A stretch of 64,000 nt of DNA, taken from NCBI GenBank assembly GCA_030411725.1, contig MU839838.1, positions 496,001 to 560,000 on the forward strand, written 5' to 3'. Positions within the stretch are counted from its first letter, which is position 1. Every line of letters begins with the position of its first letter. Positions 46,359 to 57,034 of the stretch are shown here, in pieces. The notes under the pieces were generated by a model. It saw nothing but the letters and a program-made list of their open reading frames with translations. It did not search any database and had not been told where the DNA came from. Source of the stretch: Echria macrotheca. Its lineage: Eukaryota; Ascomycota; Sordariomycetes; Sordariales; Schizotheciaceae. The position numbers and the translations under genes are program-made.

Positions 46359-48732
46359 CTAGTCCGTAGCCTTCCCCTTCCCCTTGCCCTTGGGACTCTC
46401 CTCCTCCTCATCCTCCCTCTCCGGATCACCCCCCTGCGACATGAACCGGGACGCAGCCAACATCCCCGTAGAGGCAGGGGTGCGCAGCAAACGACCCGGG
46501 TGTCTCGGGGGGATAGGCGGAGGCACCGGAGAAGAAGGAGTAGGAATCATCGAATGATCCCGGGCGACAGAAGAAGAAAGGGTCATGGCGGACCGCTGTC
46601 TAGGCAGGACACCGGACGCCAGACGTCGCGGACTCCGAAGCGGCGGCGCCGGTGCAGGGCGCGAAGGACCAGCGGCTCCGAACCCCTCAGCGGCGGCCGA
46701 TAGCCAGCCCGTCGGAGGAAGAGCAGGTCCATCGCCGCTGCCCCCATGTTGACGTGCCTGCGCCGGCACCGGCATCGGATGGGAGATCTGGACCGACGCG
46801 GAGCGACCACCCATCGACGACGACGACGCGGTGCGGGGCCGTCCTCCGACCAGGAAGATAGAAGGCCTGGACGCCCCGCTGGTGTTGTGCGTGTGCGACG
46901 TCGTCGGGCGTCGCTCGCGGCCGCCCGTCGGTGTCCAGCCCGATGGTGCTCCCGCCGCGCCAGAAGCAGCAGCTGCCTCTTGGCTGGTGCTGCTGCTGCC
47001 TCTTCCTCCTCCTCCTCCCACCGACGGCAGGCCCAGAACACTCCCGCTGCCCGCGGCCCGTTGGGTGTCACCCTGGGCGGCGCCCTCGTTTCCACCCTTG
47101 GACTTGCGTCCAAACGGCTTCTTGAGCGCGTCCAGGACCCTTCGGGCGCGGCTCTTGGGGGGCGGAGTGTCTGGGCTCCACCGCGAGACCATGCCCGGGT
47201 CCTGGGGCGTGGGGGCGGCGACGGGTGTGACCGGTCGTCGGGGCGGCAGAGGGGGCGGCGCTGGGTGCGGTGCCGGCGTGGGGATTGACGGCCCGGCGAC
47301 CGACGACGACGATGGTGTAATCGACCCCAGGGTCCTCGATGAGTACACCTGGGGCGGATAGATCACCGCCGCTCCCGCACCACCCGCCTCTCGATACCGC
47401 CCGGGGATGGACGGGACAGGCGGCACCCCCGAGGATGTCGCCGTCGCCGACGACGCAATCCCCCCTGTGGACGACGCCCGCAGGCGCCCGGCGGTGGTTG
47501 GCGGCGGCGGCGGCGCGGCTGGGCTCGGTCCCGACCCGGTTGACGTGGATGCGTTCTACGCACCCGCGGTTCCCGGACGGGACTCCATCGGTCTGGACTG
47601 TGAACTGTTAGCATATGTACAGTACAAATGTGGTATGTTAGGGTTGCAATATCTGGGATATAGGTCTCATAACAGTGTTGAATCAATGTGATGAGTCCGG
47701 TTGAAGAGACCGGTGCCAAGTCGGCGACAAAAATGACAAGTCGGCAAGCCCAAGGTCAACCCCCAGGGCTGCTGGTGCCTAGGTGGGTATGTGACGAGTG
47801 TGTGAACCAGAGAGAAGCGAAATAAACACAGCACTCCTCCTCTCAACCTCCGGAATCCTCCCCTTTATAAACCCAATATGGTAAGAGTGAAACTCAACCA
47901 CAGCCTCGGGCAAACAGAGTGTAGATCTTACGGCTCCTCGGCGATGAAAGCATCGCACACTCCAACACGAGATGGGAGCGCACAAGGCTGAATGCCCCGA
48001 GCCAAGCCCAAGTGCAAGAATTGCAATCAAAGGACGAGAAGAACACAGCCAACGGACAGAACGAAACAACAACAGCAAAAAGAGGAGGAACAAAGGACCA
48101 GAATGAGAAAGGTCGAGGACAGAAAAAACCGGCGAGGGAGCAACGACTAAGAAGAACACCAAAAACACTTACCATGGATAATGGTGGCATTGGGCCACCC
48201 TGCGCCGGCGACCCCAGCGGTCCCGCGCCCATTCCTCCTCCCATTCCCCCTCCCACGCCCCCAGACGGCAACCAATCGTCCGCCGGGGGGAGGACAACTC
48301 CCGATTCGTCGCCAAAAGGCGACTCCTCGAAGAGTTGCCCTCTTCTCCTGGCCTGTCTGTCTGTTGGTATTATGTTAGCCCTAATACACCCCCAACTCCA
48401 ATCATCACAAAAAACGTGGTGTCAGACTTGGAGATGAAGTAACATCCACAAGTTGACAAGAGAGAAATAAAAAGGACAGCATGGGAAGGGCTAGCCGTCC
48501 ATGTTCCAATATAGGAAAGGGAAAAGACGGCTCTTCCCGGGACGGATGTATATGAATCGCGAGAGAGAAATAAAAAAAACATACCTTCCCAGCTGGACGG
48601 AGCCCGGGAAGAAGAGGACTCGCCCCTCCTCTGGCCCGACGGCCCACCACCACCACGCATCTCCTCGCCCTCGTTGGGCGCCGACCCCGAAGGCCCCCCG
48701 CCACCCGACCGTTGGTCGGCGTTGTTGTTCAT
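46359..48732 (-). CDS. Disordered Ser/Pro/Gly-rich protein
   Basis: Four exons modelled: 48585-48732, 48173-48360, 47564-47597 and 46359-47518, giving 509 residues. The start MNNNADQRS leads into a Gly/Ser-rich stretch. The join to exon 2 gives SWEDRQARRRGQLFEESPFG, a good coding block. Exon 3 is only 34 nt and ends before GTGCGT; the following 45-nt intron removes an in-frame TAG and enters the long last exon. That exon encodes Pro-rich and Ser-rich tracts, a basic motif (KSRARRVLDALKKPFGRKSKG), PPxPPR repeats and a lysine-rich tail (KGKGKGKATD). No known domain. The 575-nt middle intron is long for this genome and may hide another exon. Confidence in the locus is higher than in the exact model. 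Confidence 0.55.
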
Positions 48733-50511
48733 TTTTATCTAGGAAGTGTTAGCCTCTGTCCACTTTGGATGTCTGACTCTGATCTATCCTGCAGCGCCCG
48801 TCTTTCCTTGACCAGTACGTGCAGTTGAAGATGGTGTTCTCTTTTGCCCGTCGAGGCCTTTCATCACGATCCCAACTGAGGATGTGATGAGGAGTGCCAT
48901 TCGTGGATGGGATGAATTGGTAGTATTCGGTGCGGTGGAATGGGTTGTGCGCGTTTCTCTCTCAATCACAGAGATCAGAGGATGTGAATATGGGCTGGGA
49001 AGATGCTTTGTGGATGGGATTGAACACACCGGAGATGTCTCCAACTTTGGCAGCTAGAGAATACGTCTCGTTCGGAGTTCGTCTCGAGAAAGACAAGGAG
49101 AAGCATCGGTGATGTGTAGTAGATGATGGGGAAGCTGGGGCAAGAACGAGAGGAAATGAACAATGGGATGACTTACTCGTCACGCGCGAGAAAGGAGTAT
49201 TCTTGTAGTTTGTTCCTGAGAGAACGTAACGCGTTAGGAGATACCCAATAGCGAAGTCTTGGCTCAAAGACAAAGCCTTGATGATGCTAAATGGATATGA
49301 CAACTTACTCGTTCGTCACGCGAAGGAGTATTCTTGGATTGTCTCTGAGAGAAAGCTATGCGTCAGTGGATACTCAATTTCAAGGTCATGATGATACCAA
49401 GTGGATGGAATGGTTTACTTACGGAGCGAAAGAGGCTTGGCTAGTTCGACTTTGAAGAGAAGACCATGTGTCAGCAGATACTCAATAGCAAAGCCTTGAT
49501 GATAGGAAGGGCCATGGATAGTTGGTGATGCTGTTTTGGGTTGCTCGTCCCAGCGGGCAAACCGCCGTGACTGGGCCAGTTGCGACCGCGACTGCAATCG
49601 CGCCCGCGATCGTGATCACGGTCGCCACGGTCGCCGTGCCGCTGGGCAGCTCGATCGATCGCAAGGTATTACACAAGAAAGAAAACAAAAGAAAGGATAG
49701 TGTTGATATATTCACAAAAGGATTGAGTACTCACGATGGTCGCCGAAGCAAAGGTTCCCGATGGTTCTTACGGTCCGAGTGTGACGAAGAAGAAAGGAAG
49801 AGGAGAGGAGAGGATTCGAAATATTTTGGGTGGTTATGGCCGAAAGCCTGGACTGTGCAGCAAACCGTGCAGTGCCATACGAAAAGTCTGCTCGCACTGT
49901 AGAGGCCATCCTCGACAATGTCGTCGGTGTTGACTCTGAGAGCAATGTCAAGACCAGAAAAGGGGGCGCCGAGTTCGTCGCCCAGTCACGGCAAAAGACT
50001 TTGAGGCTTTATTTTCGTAAACTATAGACATTCATCTACTCTATACACGTGTAGCTTGCCAAAATACCCAGTGGAAGCCATCTAGATGTGAGTTGTTCCT
50101 CAACACCTTACATCGTGGTTGGAGTTGTCCCCCCAATGTTTATCTCAGGGGCTCCAAAGCACAGACCAGCACGCTGCCAGCTGCCAAGACCACCGACCCA
50201 CCCACGCTGAGCACGCGCACGTGCCTTCAATTGCAGTGAACTCGCGTCTGCCAAGTGTTACCGAGCGCCATTTTGTCAATCCATCACAAGCGACGAGCGA
50301 GTCAAGCAACATCGGAGGGAGCCAACAGTAGATCCACGGCGACGTGATGTGCTTCACTGGGTAGTGTCTTGGCGAGACCGGACTGCAGGTCTTTGACTTC
50401 TGACACTCCTTTTTTTTTTCGTCTCTTTCTTTGAACCCACTCCAGTCGCTCATTTATTGCCGAATTTCGCACCTTTTTGTTCACCTTCTCACCCTCCATT
50501 TTCAGTGGTTA
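48733..50511. other. Region upstream of the disordered-protein gene, with intron-microexon array
   Basis: No complete protein gene is supported. On the minus strand it holds a chain of splice-like units (49177-49449). Upstream of these is an open segment beginning with ATG at 49909 that encodes MASTVRADFSYGTARF and ends at a GTGAGT donor (49732-49731). These could be the spliced 5' part of the minus-strand gene starting at 48732, a separate short gene, or a non-coding transcript. Confidence 0.4.
49177..49449 (-). repeat. Tandem degenerate intron-microexon units
   Basis: On the minus strand three putative microexons, 49423-49449 (27 nt), 49309-49344 (36 nt) and 49177-49215 (39 nt), are each bounded by strong splice signals: GTAAGT donors after each, and CAG or AAG acceptors before each. 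The introns between them are 78 and 93 nt. The intron bodies and the two later microexons are recognisably homologous: the microexons share AAGAATACTCCTT and CGCGTGACGA, and the introns share an ATCATCA...TTG, TTGAGTATC, acceptor order, with the same order upstream of the first microexon. All three microexon lengths are multiples of three. Confidence 0.55.
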
Positions 50512-50526
50512 ATGCCGCCGCCATGA
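50512..50526 (+). promoter_or_regulatory. Four-codon uORF overlapping the ATPase start (ATGA)
   Basis: ATG at 50512 begins a reading frame of four codons (MPPP) whose TGA at 50524-50526 overlaps the main ATG at 50523 as ATGA. A ribosome finishing the uORF stops exactly at the main start, a layout compatible with termination-reinitiation control. Confidence 0.6.
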
Positions 50527-52601
50527 GTGTGTCGCCCCAGATGGCTTTGCGGAGGCTTCGGTGGCGCACCCTCCCTGGGACTGGTCCCAGGATAGCTGCA
50601 CCGATTGTTGCTCTTCCCATCTGTCATAACCGAATAAAAGTTGAATGCACGCGATTGCCGAGTGAACAATGGAATCCAAGGAGACGGTTCTCGGGTCACC
50701 GCCCCTTGCGCCAGTCCTCGGCACCTCCCGGTATGTTGGGTGCTTCCTTACCCCTGACCCGGTTTCCACCTTCTACCCTCGTCGATGATGATACCGACCC
50801 TCCGGAAGAGGCGGCGAATGCATCATTGATATCCTGAGCATGACCCGGAGATCCGGGTCGGCAGATGATCCCTCGCTCCACTCCCGCTTACTCCGATCCG
50901 GGGTCGGATGCTACGCCCCGTCAGACATCAAGACATCCAAGACTAACGAGACAACAGATCAAGAACCACCGGCCCAAGAGACGCCACCACCACCAGGGAA
51001 AGATGCCGGCCCCACGCTCTGGCAAAAGATGCTCGAGGCAGCAGCAACCTCGTTCGCCTCCATCTTCGTCGTCGGCGTCGGCTTCGCCCTGACGGCCTAC
51101 GTCTACCACAAGGGGTACAAGTACTTCGTCCTCAAGAAGATGACCAACGCCTTCGAGCCGGGCGATCCGGTTCTGGAACTCGCCGCCATGGGCCGCAAGG
51201 TGCCACACGACAGCCCGGACGCAGCAGCCTACTGGATCCCCAGGCCGGAGCAGGAAATCGTCGACCGCATCGTCGCCGGCGAGGAGACTGGCCACTACCA
51301 CCTCTTCCTGGGCGATAAGGGCACCGGTAAGAGCAGCATGCTGCTCGAGGCGATCCGCAAGATCGACGGCGACGGCATCGCCATGCTCGAAGCCCATGCC
51401 GACCTTGAGATCTTTCGGATTCGACTCGGCAAGGCTTTGGATTATGAATTCCATGAAGATTATATCGGTGGCTACTTTAGCGAGCGCGGGCCGCGCGACA
51501 CGACGGCGCTGCTTGACATTGAGCGCGCCCTCAACAAGCTGGAGAAGGTGGCCCTCCTTCGCCGCAAGCAGGTCGGCCGCCCGCTTGTTCTGATCGTCAA
51601 CCAGATGCATCTGATCCGCGACGACGAGGACGGCAAAGACCTCATTGAGCTTCTCCAGCAGCGCGCCGAGCAGTGGGCCGCTGCGAACCTGGTAATACAA
51701 ATATCCCATTGGCACCTGTCTACAAGCTGAGAAGATAAGCTAACAACGCGTCAAGGTCACCATGGTTTTTAACAGCGATGACTACTGGGTGTACGAGCGC
51801 CTCAAGCAGCTCTCAACCCGGATGGAAGTCCTCTCGATCGTCGACCTCCCCAAGACCCAGGCGATCATGGCCCTGCGCAACTACCGCCTGAAATACTTCC
51901 AGGAGCATCTAGCCCCCGAAGTGCTCGAGGACGTATACGACCGCGTCGGCGGCCGGCTGAGCTTCCTCAACCGCGTGGCCAAGAGCCGCGACATGGTGGA
52001 GACATGCAACGACATCATCCGCAGCGAGAAGACGTGGTTCCTGAACCAGTGCTGGATTCTTGGTGGAGAGATGGACGACGACGTCATGGACCAGCAGAAA
52101 TGGGCTGTTTGTCTCCCCCCCTCCCTTTTCACCTCATATCAGTGTCTGACAGACAGACAAAAGGCAGCAGCAGTGGTCCTAGCCACAGCCCTCGTCGACA
52201 AGGAATCCGAGATGGACAGCACCTACGACCCGGAGACCGGCCACGTCCTGCCTTCTTTTCCGTTACACATCGCCCAGCAGATCATGACGCGCGCCGACTT
52301 CGTCCGCGCCCTCGACCGGCTGAACCTGTTCAGCATCACGTCGCGGGCCCAGGTCCGCGCGAGCTCGGTGCCCATGCAGCGCGCGTTCCGCGAGATGGTC
52401 GCCCAGGACGGGTTCAGGGAGTACCTGCAGGCTACGATCGACCGGATCGCCGCGATTGAGAGTCTGGGGCGGACGAGGGAGCTGGTGGCTAAGGATCTGG
52501 TGCTCGGGGCTACGTATGAGATTCGGCAGATCAAGGGGGGTGGGGTGGAGGTTACGTTGAAGCAGAAGGAGGAGGGGGGGGAAGAGAAGAAGGGGTCTTA
52601 G
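50523..52601 (+). CDS. Mitochondrial-type membrane P-loop ATPase
   Basis: Four exons: 50523-50730, 50865-51691, 51756-52106 and 52164-52601, giving 607 residues. The first intron (134 nt, GTATGT ... GGCAG) removes an in-frame stop and continues DDPSLHSRLLRSG. The basic, Arg/Ser-rich N-terminus fits a mitochondrial presequence. A transmembrane helix lies at about 132-150 (FASIFVVGVGFALTAYVY). The ATPase core has Walker A GDKGTGKSS (about 218) and Walker B-like PLVLIVNQMHL (about 308), then a sensor-like VTMVFNSDDYWV. The C-terminal half is helical, with a lid-like region (LPKTQAIMALRNYRL) and a possible winged-helix-like end. It resembles AAA+/Orc1-like STAND-type ATPases. A membrane-tethered mitochondrial role is inferred from the N-terminus only. 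Confidence 0.83.
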
Positions 52602-53305
52602 ATTAGGTAGACTGATGTTTGGGTTGTGTCGTTGCGATTTGTTGTAGTGGGTTTCTCTTTTGTTTTTGCATCTGGAATGGGGTTCGGTTGTGTTTTTGTA
52701 TCCGCAATTAATGGCATTACGCTGCTGGTGTAAATACGTTTGTTTGTACGATGAACAAAAAGGTATCCGATAATATTCGTTTCGGTTAGGTGCCTTTCAG
52801 AGGTAGAAACCTCTTTTAGAGGAGCAACTGAGACAGAACATCTGCCGTCTCGCTTTTTGCCATATACCTACCTATCCAGCGTGGAGGATACAATACAATG
52901 AACAATAGGGAATCATCACATCTATCCTCCTTCCTCCTTTTCATCGCTCCTGACACGGAAATTACCCCCCACCCCCTTTTCGCTGAGGGTCTAGTATGTA
53001 GGTATGTTTGAGCCTAGGGACATCACGCCTATCTGCTTAGGTATTGATAACGAGACGACCCTCTTCCGTACACTGTGGTACTTATCTCTCCTAGGTCTAG
53101 ACGGCTCGCGTCCAAGTCTACCTAGTCTGCGTGGGATCACAGCCCAGACATACCCATGCAGATAGATAGACTTGAACGAGACCCAGGTTGATGGGGACTC
53201 TCTAGAGTCCAGAGAGTAGCATATCTCAGCACACGATCTAGTTGGAAACGCACGCTTGTTGCTAGATAGGGACGCGAAGCCTGTGCTGTATAAAGATCGT
53301 AAATT

Positions 53306-53330
53306 TACCTAGGTAGGTGCCTAGGTAGTT
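53306..53330. repeat. Double CCTAGG palindrome block
   Basis: TACCTAGGTA at 53306-53315 followed directly by GTGCCTAGGTAG. It is the densest example of the palindrome seen in several gaps of this window. Confidence 0.6.
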
Positions 53331-55079
53331 AGTTACCCAGTCGCTAACTCCGGAGTATCTGTTTTCTACCATTCGGTTAGTCAGGAAGTAGGCTTCTGTC
53401 CAATAGAGCTCTTCTACTCAGGTGTTGTTGTCGTTGTTGTTGATCCCGTTGCCAGAAGACCACTCTAGTCCCTGTTACCTTGATGGAAGAACTATTATTT
53501 CGCGAGCCTTCCCCTGCCTGCGTTTTGCTTCCCGGGAGTCTGGGAGCACATCATATTCTTTACAATAACCTACCTAGATACCAGAGCCGTGGGCATGCAA
53601 TGCAACAATGATGCATAAAATTCTATATAGGCATACTACCTGACCTACTAGACTAGTCTAGCATGAGATCCAGGGCAGACAGAGTACTAACGACCGACTG
53701 CATGCATACATACATATATACATCCCCATCCAAAGAAAGCTCTCTCTACTTCTCATTCCACCAAGAAACAAACAAGGAAAATAAAGTCGCGAGAAAAGAA
53801 AGGGGTGGGTAGAAGACACAGGGAAACCAGACCAGCAAGAGAAAAAAAAAAGACGGCGTCGATCTGATCTGGTCTGGCAGCAATGGCGTAGATAGCCAAC
53901 ATGAAAACCACCGATCGCATCAACAAAACCCGATAAGCACTAACAACAAACCCCTCGCGAGGGCTTGCTGCTCCACGCGGCGGCTCTTTCTACTGATCTC
54001 ATGAATAATATGTAAGAGCAAAAACAAAAGCCGAGGAAGTCGGCAGGGCTGACCGGTGTCAGGAGTCAGGAGGACGCGAAGAGCGGTGAGGCCCTCCCCT
54101 CCTCCCCTTCCGTCTCGGCCCGACGGTTTACATGTTGCCCAGCCAGCCAGGCGTGAGAGGAGAGTGTGGAGTGTGGTTACAGTGGCTCAGCCCATTCACA
54201 CCATCCTTTTCCTTCCTTTCTTCCCCTTCTATCCTCAAAGGGTGGGAAACAAGAAAAGGTCATCACTGTTAGGTATCTTTATATGTCGAACAAGAAAACA
54301 GAGGGGACATCAGGTCAGGAGAGTGTGTGTGGCGTGGCGAGATGACACACTGGCAAACTGTATCGCAATCCCCCATTGAGATACCATCTACCTAGATGGT
54401 AGCAACGCTGTGGTCGTCCCCCACGTAATTAAGGCTCAGCGTTGAAGAGATTAGATCAAGAGAAGTGTAGAGAAAGCGAGACGAGAAATTCCAGAAAGCG
54501 AACTGCCTCCAACAAGAAAAAAACAGCGAAAACAGAATCCGATCCCTGAGAGAAAGAAAAAAAAATCCATATCCTCGGATATTGGATCTCGGTCTTTGTC
54601 AAGTAGTCTCTCATATTGGACAACCGTTACACCCGCGAGAAGCCAGCTCGATCGTCAAAGGTCCGTGTCGTGTCCGTATTTCTTCTCCCAGACAGCCAGC
54701 CAGGCGACCGGGACAATGCATAACTAATCGATAAAAATACTCACCATCGGTCAATCCCAGCGAGCCCTCATCAGGGTCCATGTCACTCTCTCTCTCTCTC
54801 TCTCCAACAAGAAAAACATGACCAAATCCACCAAGGGATCATCAAACCGTTGGCGATGTACAAAAGAGGTAATGTTGACAGGCAGCCATCAGGATCCAAG
54901 GAGGTTGCAAGCCGGCGCCATGGCACACATTTGTAAGTGTGATTGTGACGGTGACGACCTGCCATCACACGCCCACGCAGGGCTGAGATCTGGAGCTTGT
55001 GACTCTGTCCTTCTTTTCCCCGGCTAGTTACCCGCGGCTGCTGACATTCTGCGTTACCGCCGGTTCCTCCTCCGCAGCC

Positions 55080-57034
55080 CACAGCATCAAGGTCGCATTT
55101 ACCATGCGCTGCAAAAATATTTCCTTCTCAGCCATCGCCATGGCGGTGAGGGATACGAGCTCAGTTTCGCCATCGGGAGAGAGAGTAATATCCTCGGTCT
55201 GCAATGGCAAGGGGCAGGTATCAACCGAATCTCGATGAAGGACCGTCGACCGCAGAGATGCCATCTTCAGCCAGAATGCCTCTCTGCTTGTGGCACCGCG
55301 CAATGTGTGGTGGCCGAGACATCTCATAAGAAACTTCCAAAACAGCCAATTGGGACGTTCCCGACCCAAATAAGTAAGTGGAAAACAGCCAGCATGCCTC
55401 TTGTGGCCCACGGGAATCGAGAGATGCAATGACTTGCCTCACTTGACAACATCCCGCGTTGTACCGAGTGCTAACTTAAATCCCAGAAGAAAGAACAACT
55501 GAGACACGCATGCTGTCTCCTTGCTCGCGCAGCACGGCGCCTTTGACTTGTGGAACAGAAAATCAAGAAAAGAAGATTTGGAGACCGTGTTGGTCGAGGC
55601 CGAGACATGATTCGGAATCTGGTTCGTCGCCTCGCAAGGGCACTCTGGTCCGGATGGAAACCCCAAGGGCTGCGTCGCTAGAGAACAGTCCTTCAGCGGT
55701 CAATGCATCTTTCGGGTGCGATTCCAGCGTCGGTCGAGAAAAATCATGGTAAACCATGCGTCAATACCGGGTTCTCTTGGACTTCACTCGAAAACCGGAG
55801 AATCAGTGAGGTCGACCGAAGTGACGCATACGACAACGTCTCCTGGAATATTGCACTGTCGCTGATGGGCAGATTAGCGAAGCGAAGATACATACGAGAT
55901 GATTCGTCGGCGGGTGATAGACGCCTGTCAAGTCCCTGATCTCCTGCCCGATACCCATGGAAGAAAATGTCCGCAACGCCGACTGTTCGGCCCATCACAG
56001 ATCGCAGACTCCCGCGCTGAGGAACACTAGATAATAGACCCCGGATGTCTCACTCCATTCGGTCTCGTCATCGTTGGAAAAGGAAAGAAGATGGCGGGTA
56101 ATACAGAGCTTGGGGTGATCCAAAGCCGTAGTCGAGTCCTGGGGCTGAGACAAGCGCGGGCAGCAGCATCGCACCCTGCAGCTTGACGCGTCCAACTGTT
56201 CCAATAGTGGAGGGTGCCTTCTTGCTCGGGTTGGGCGGAGCTTGCCCGTGTGACGATCAGCTCTCGAGTCGCAGATAGACCGGGCGCCAGTATCAGATGA
56301 GCGACCATTTGCAATGGATGCACCGTGGAAGGACCTATCCCATGCTTCCACTTTAGAGTACCTTAAAAACACATAATGCTAGTGACTAGTTGTTGGCAGC
56401 CTTGTGAGTGGCTTAGCAAAAGGTCAGATCCAGCTTATCGGTGAGGCCAAACATCTGCGTGTGAACCGTAGTTGACCGGCGGACCTTTATGAGCGGCGGC
56501 CAGCGGGGAGAGCCAGGAGGCTCGTCAACGCAGGCTCAATCCGGACCATCGGGCCCGGGCTCTGCGTAGAAAACGAGGACTGGGAGTTGTTGCTTGTTCT
56601 CAGCTCGTGCTCATACAAGCGTGCGGTCTCCCAAGCTTCGAACTAGGTGGGCGGGCATAGCATGTCCAGATCACTCGAGACCCGATCATTCCGGATGGAT
56701 GGGCTGAGAGGCTTTGAGATGCCGTGCATCCACCGATTCTTTGCCCAGACCTCGATGGGCAACCCTGCAACCGCGCGAATCGGCTCAAAACTCGTTGGGT
56801 CATTGCGGAGGTAATACGAAGCAAGATCGGATGCAGAAGACCGTGCAGAGTGGATGAGATCGAGGTAGACTGGCGGTGAGCATACTTCATCGAGGCCCAA
56901 CACTCGGTGTGGTGGTCGGCCTGATCGCAGGTATCCCGAGCCACAAGGACGGATGCTCGCCGGTTTACGTAGGAGAAACGGGTGGCCAGTAGCAAGTTGG
57001 AACCCATATCACCCAAGTTCTCCAAAGCAATCAA
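55080..57034 (-). pseudogene. Possible decayed coding region
   Basis: Several minus-strand segments look protein-coding but sit in different frames without credible introns. Around 57034-56920 one frame reads NLLLATRFSYVNRRASVLVA. The reading then continues in another frame (56900-56645) with DEVCSPPVYLDLIHSARSS and SDLASYYLRNDPTSFEPI. Around 55380-55082 a third open segment ends AEEEPAVTQNVSSRG. This could be one gene broken by frameshifts, or unrelated chance frames. No family could be assigned. Confidence 0.25.
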
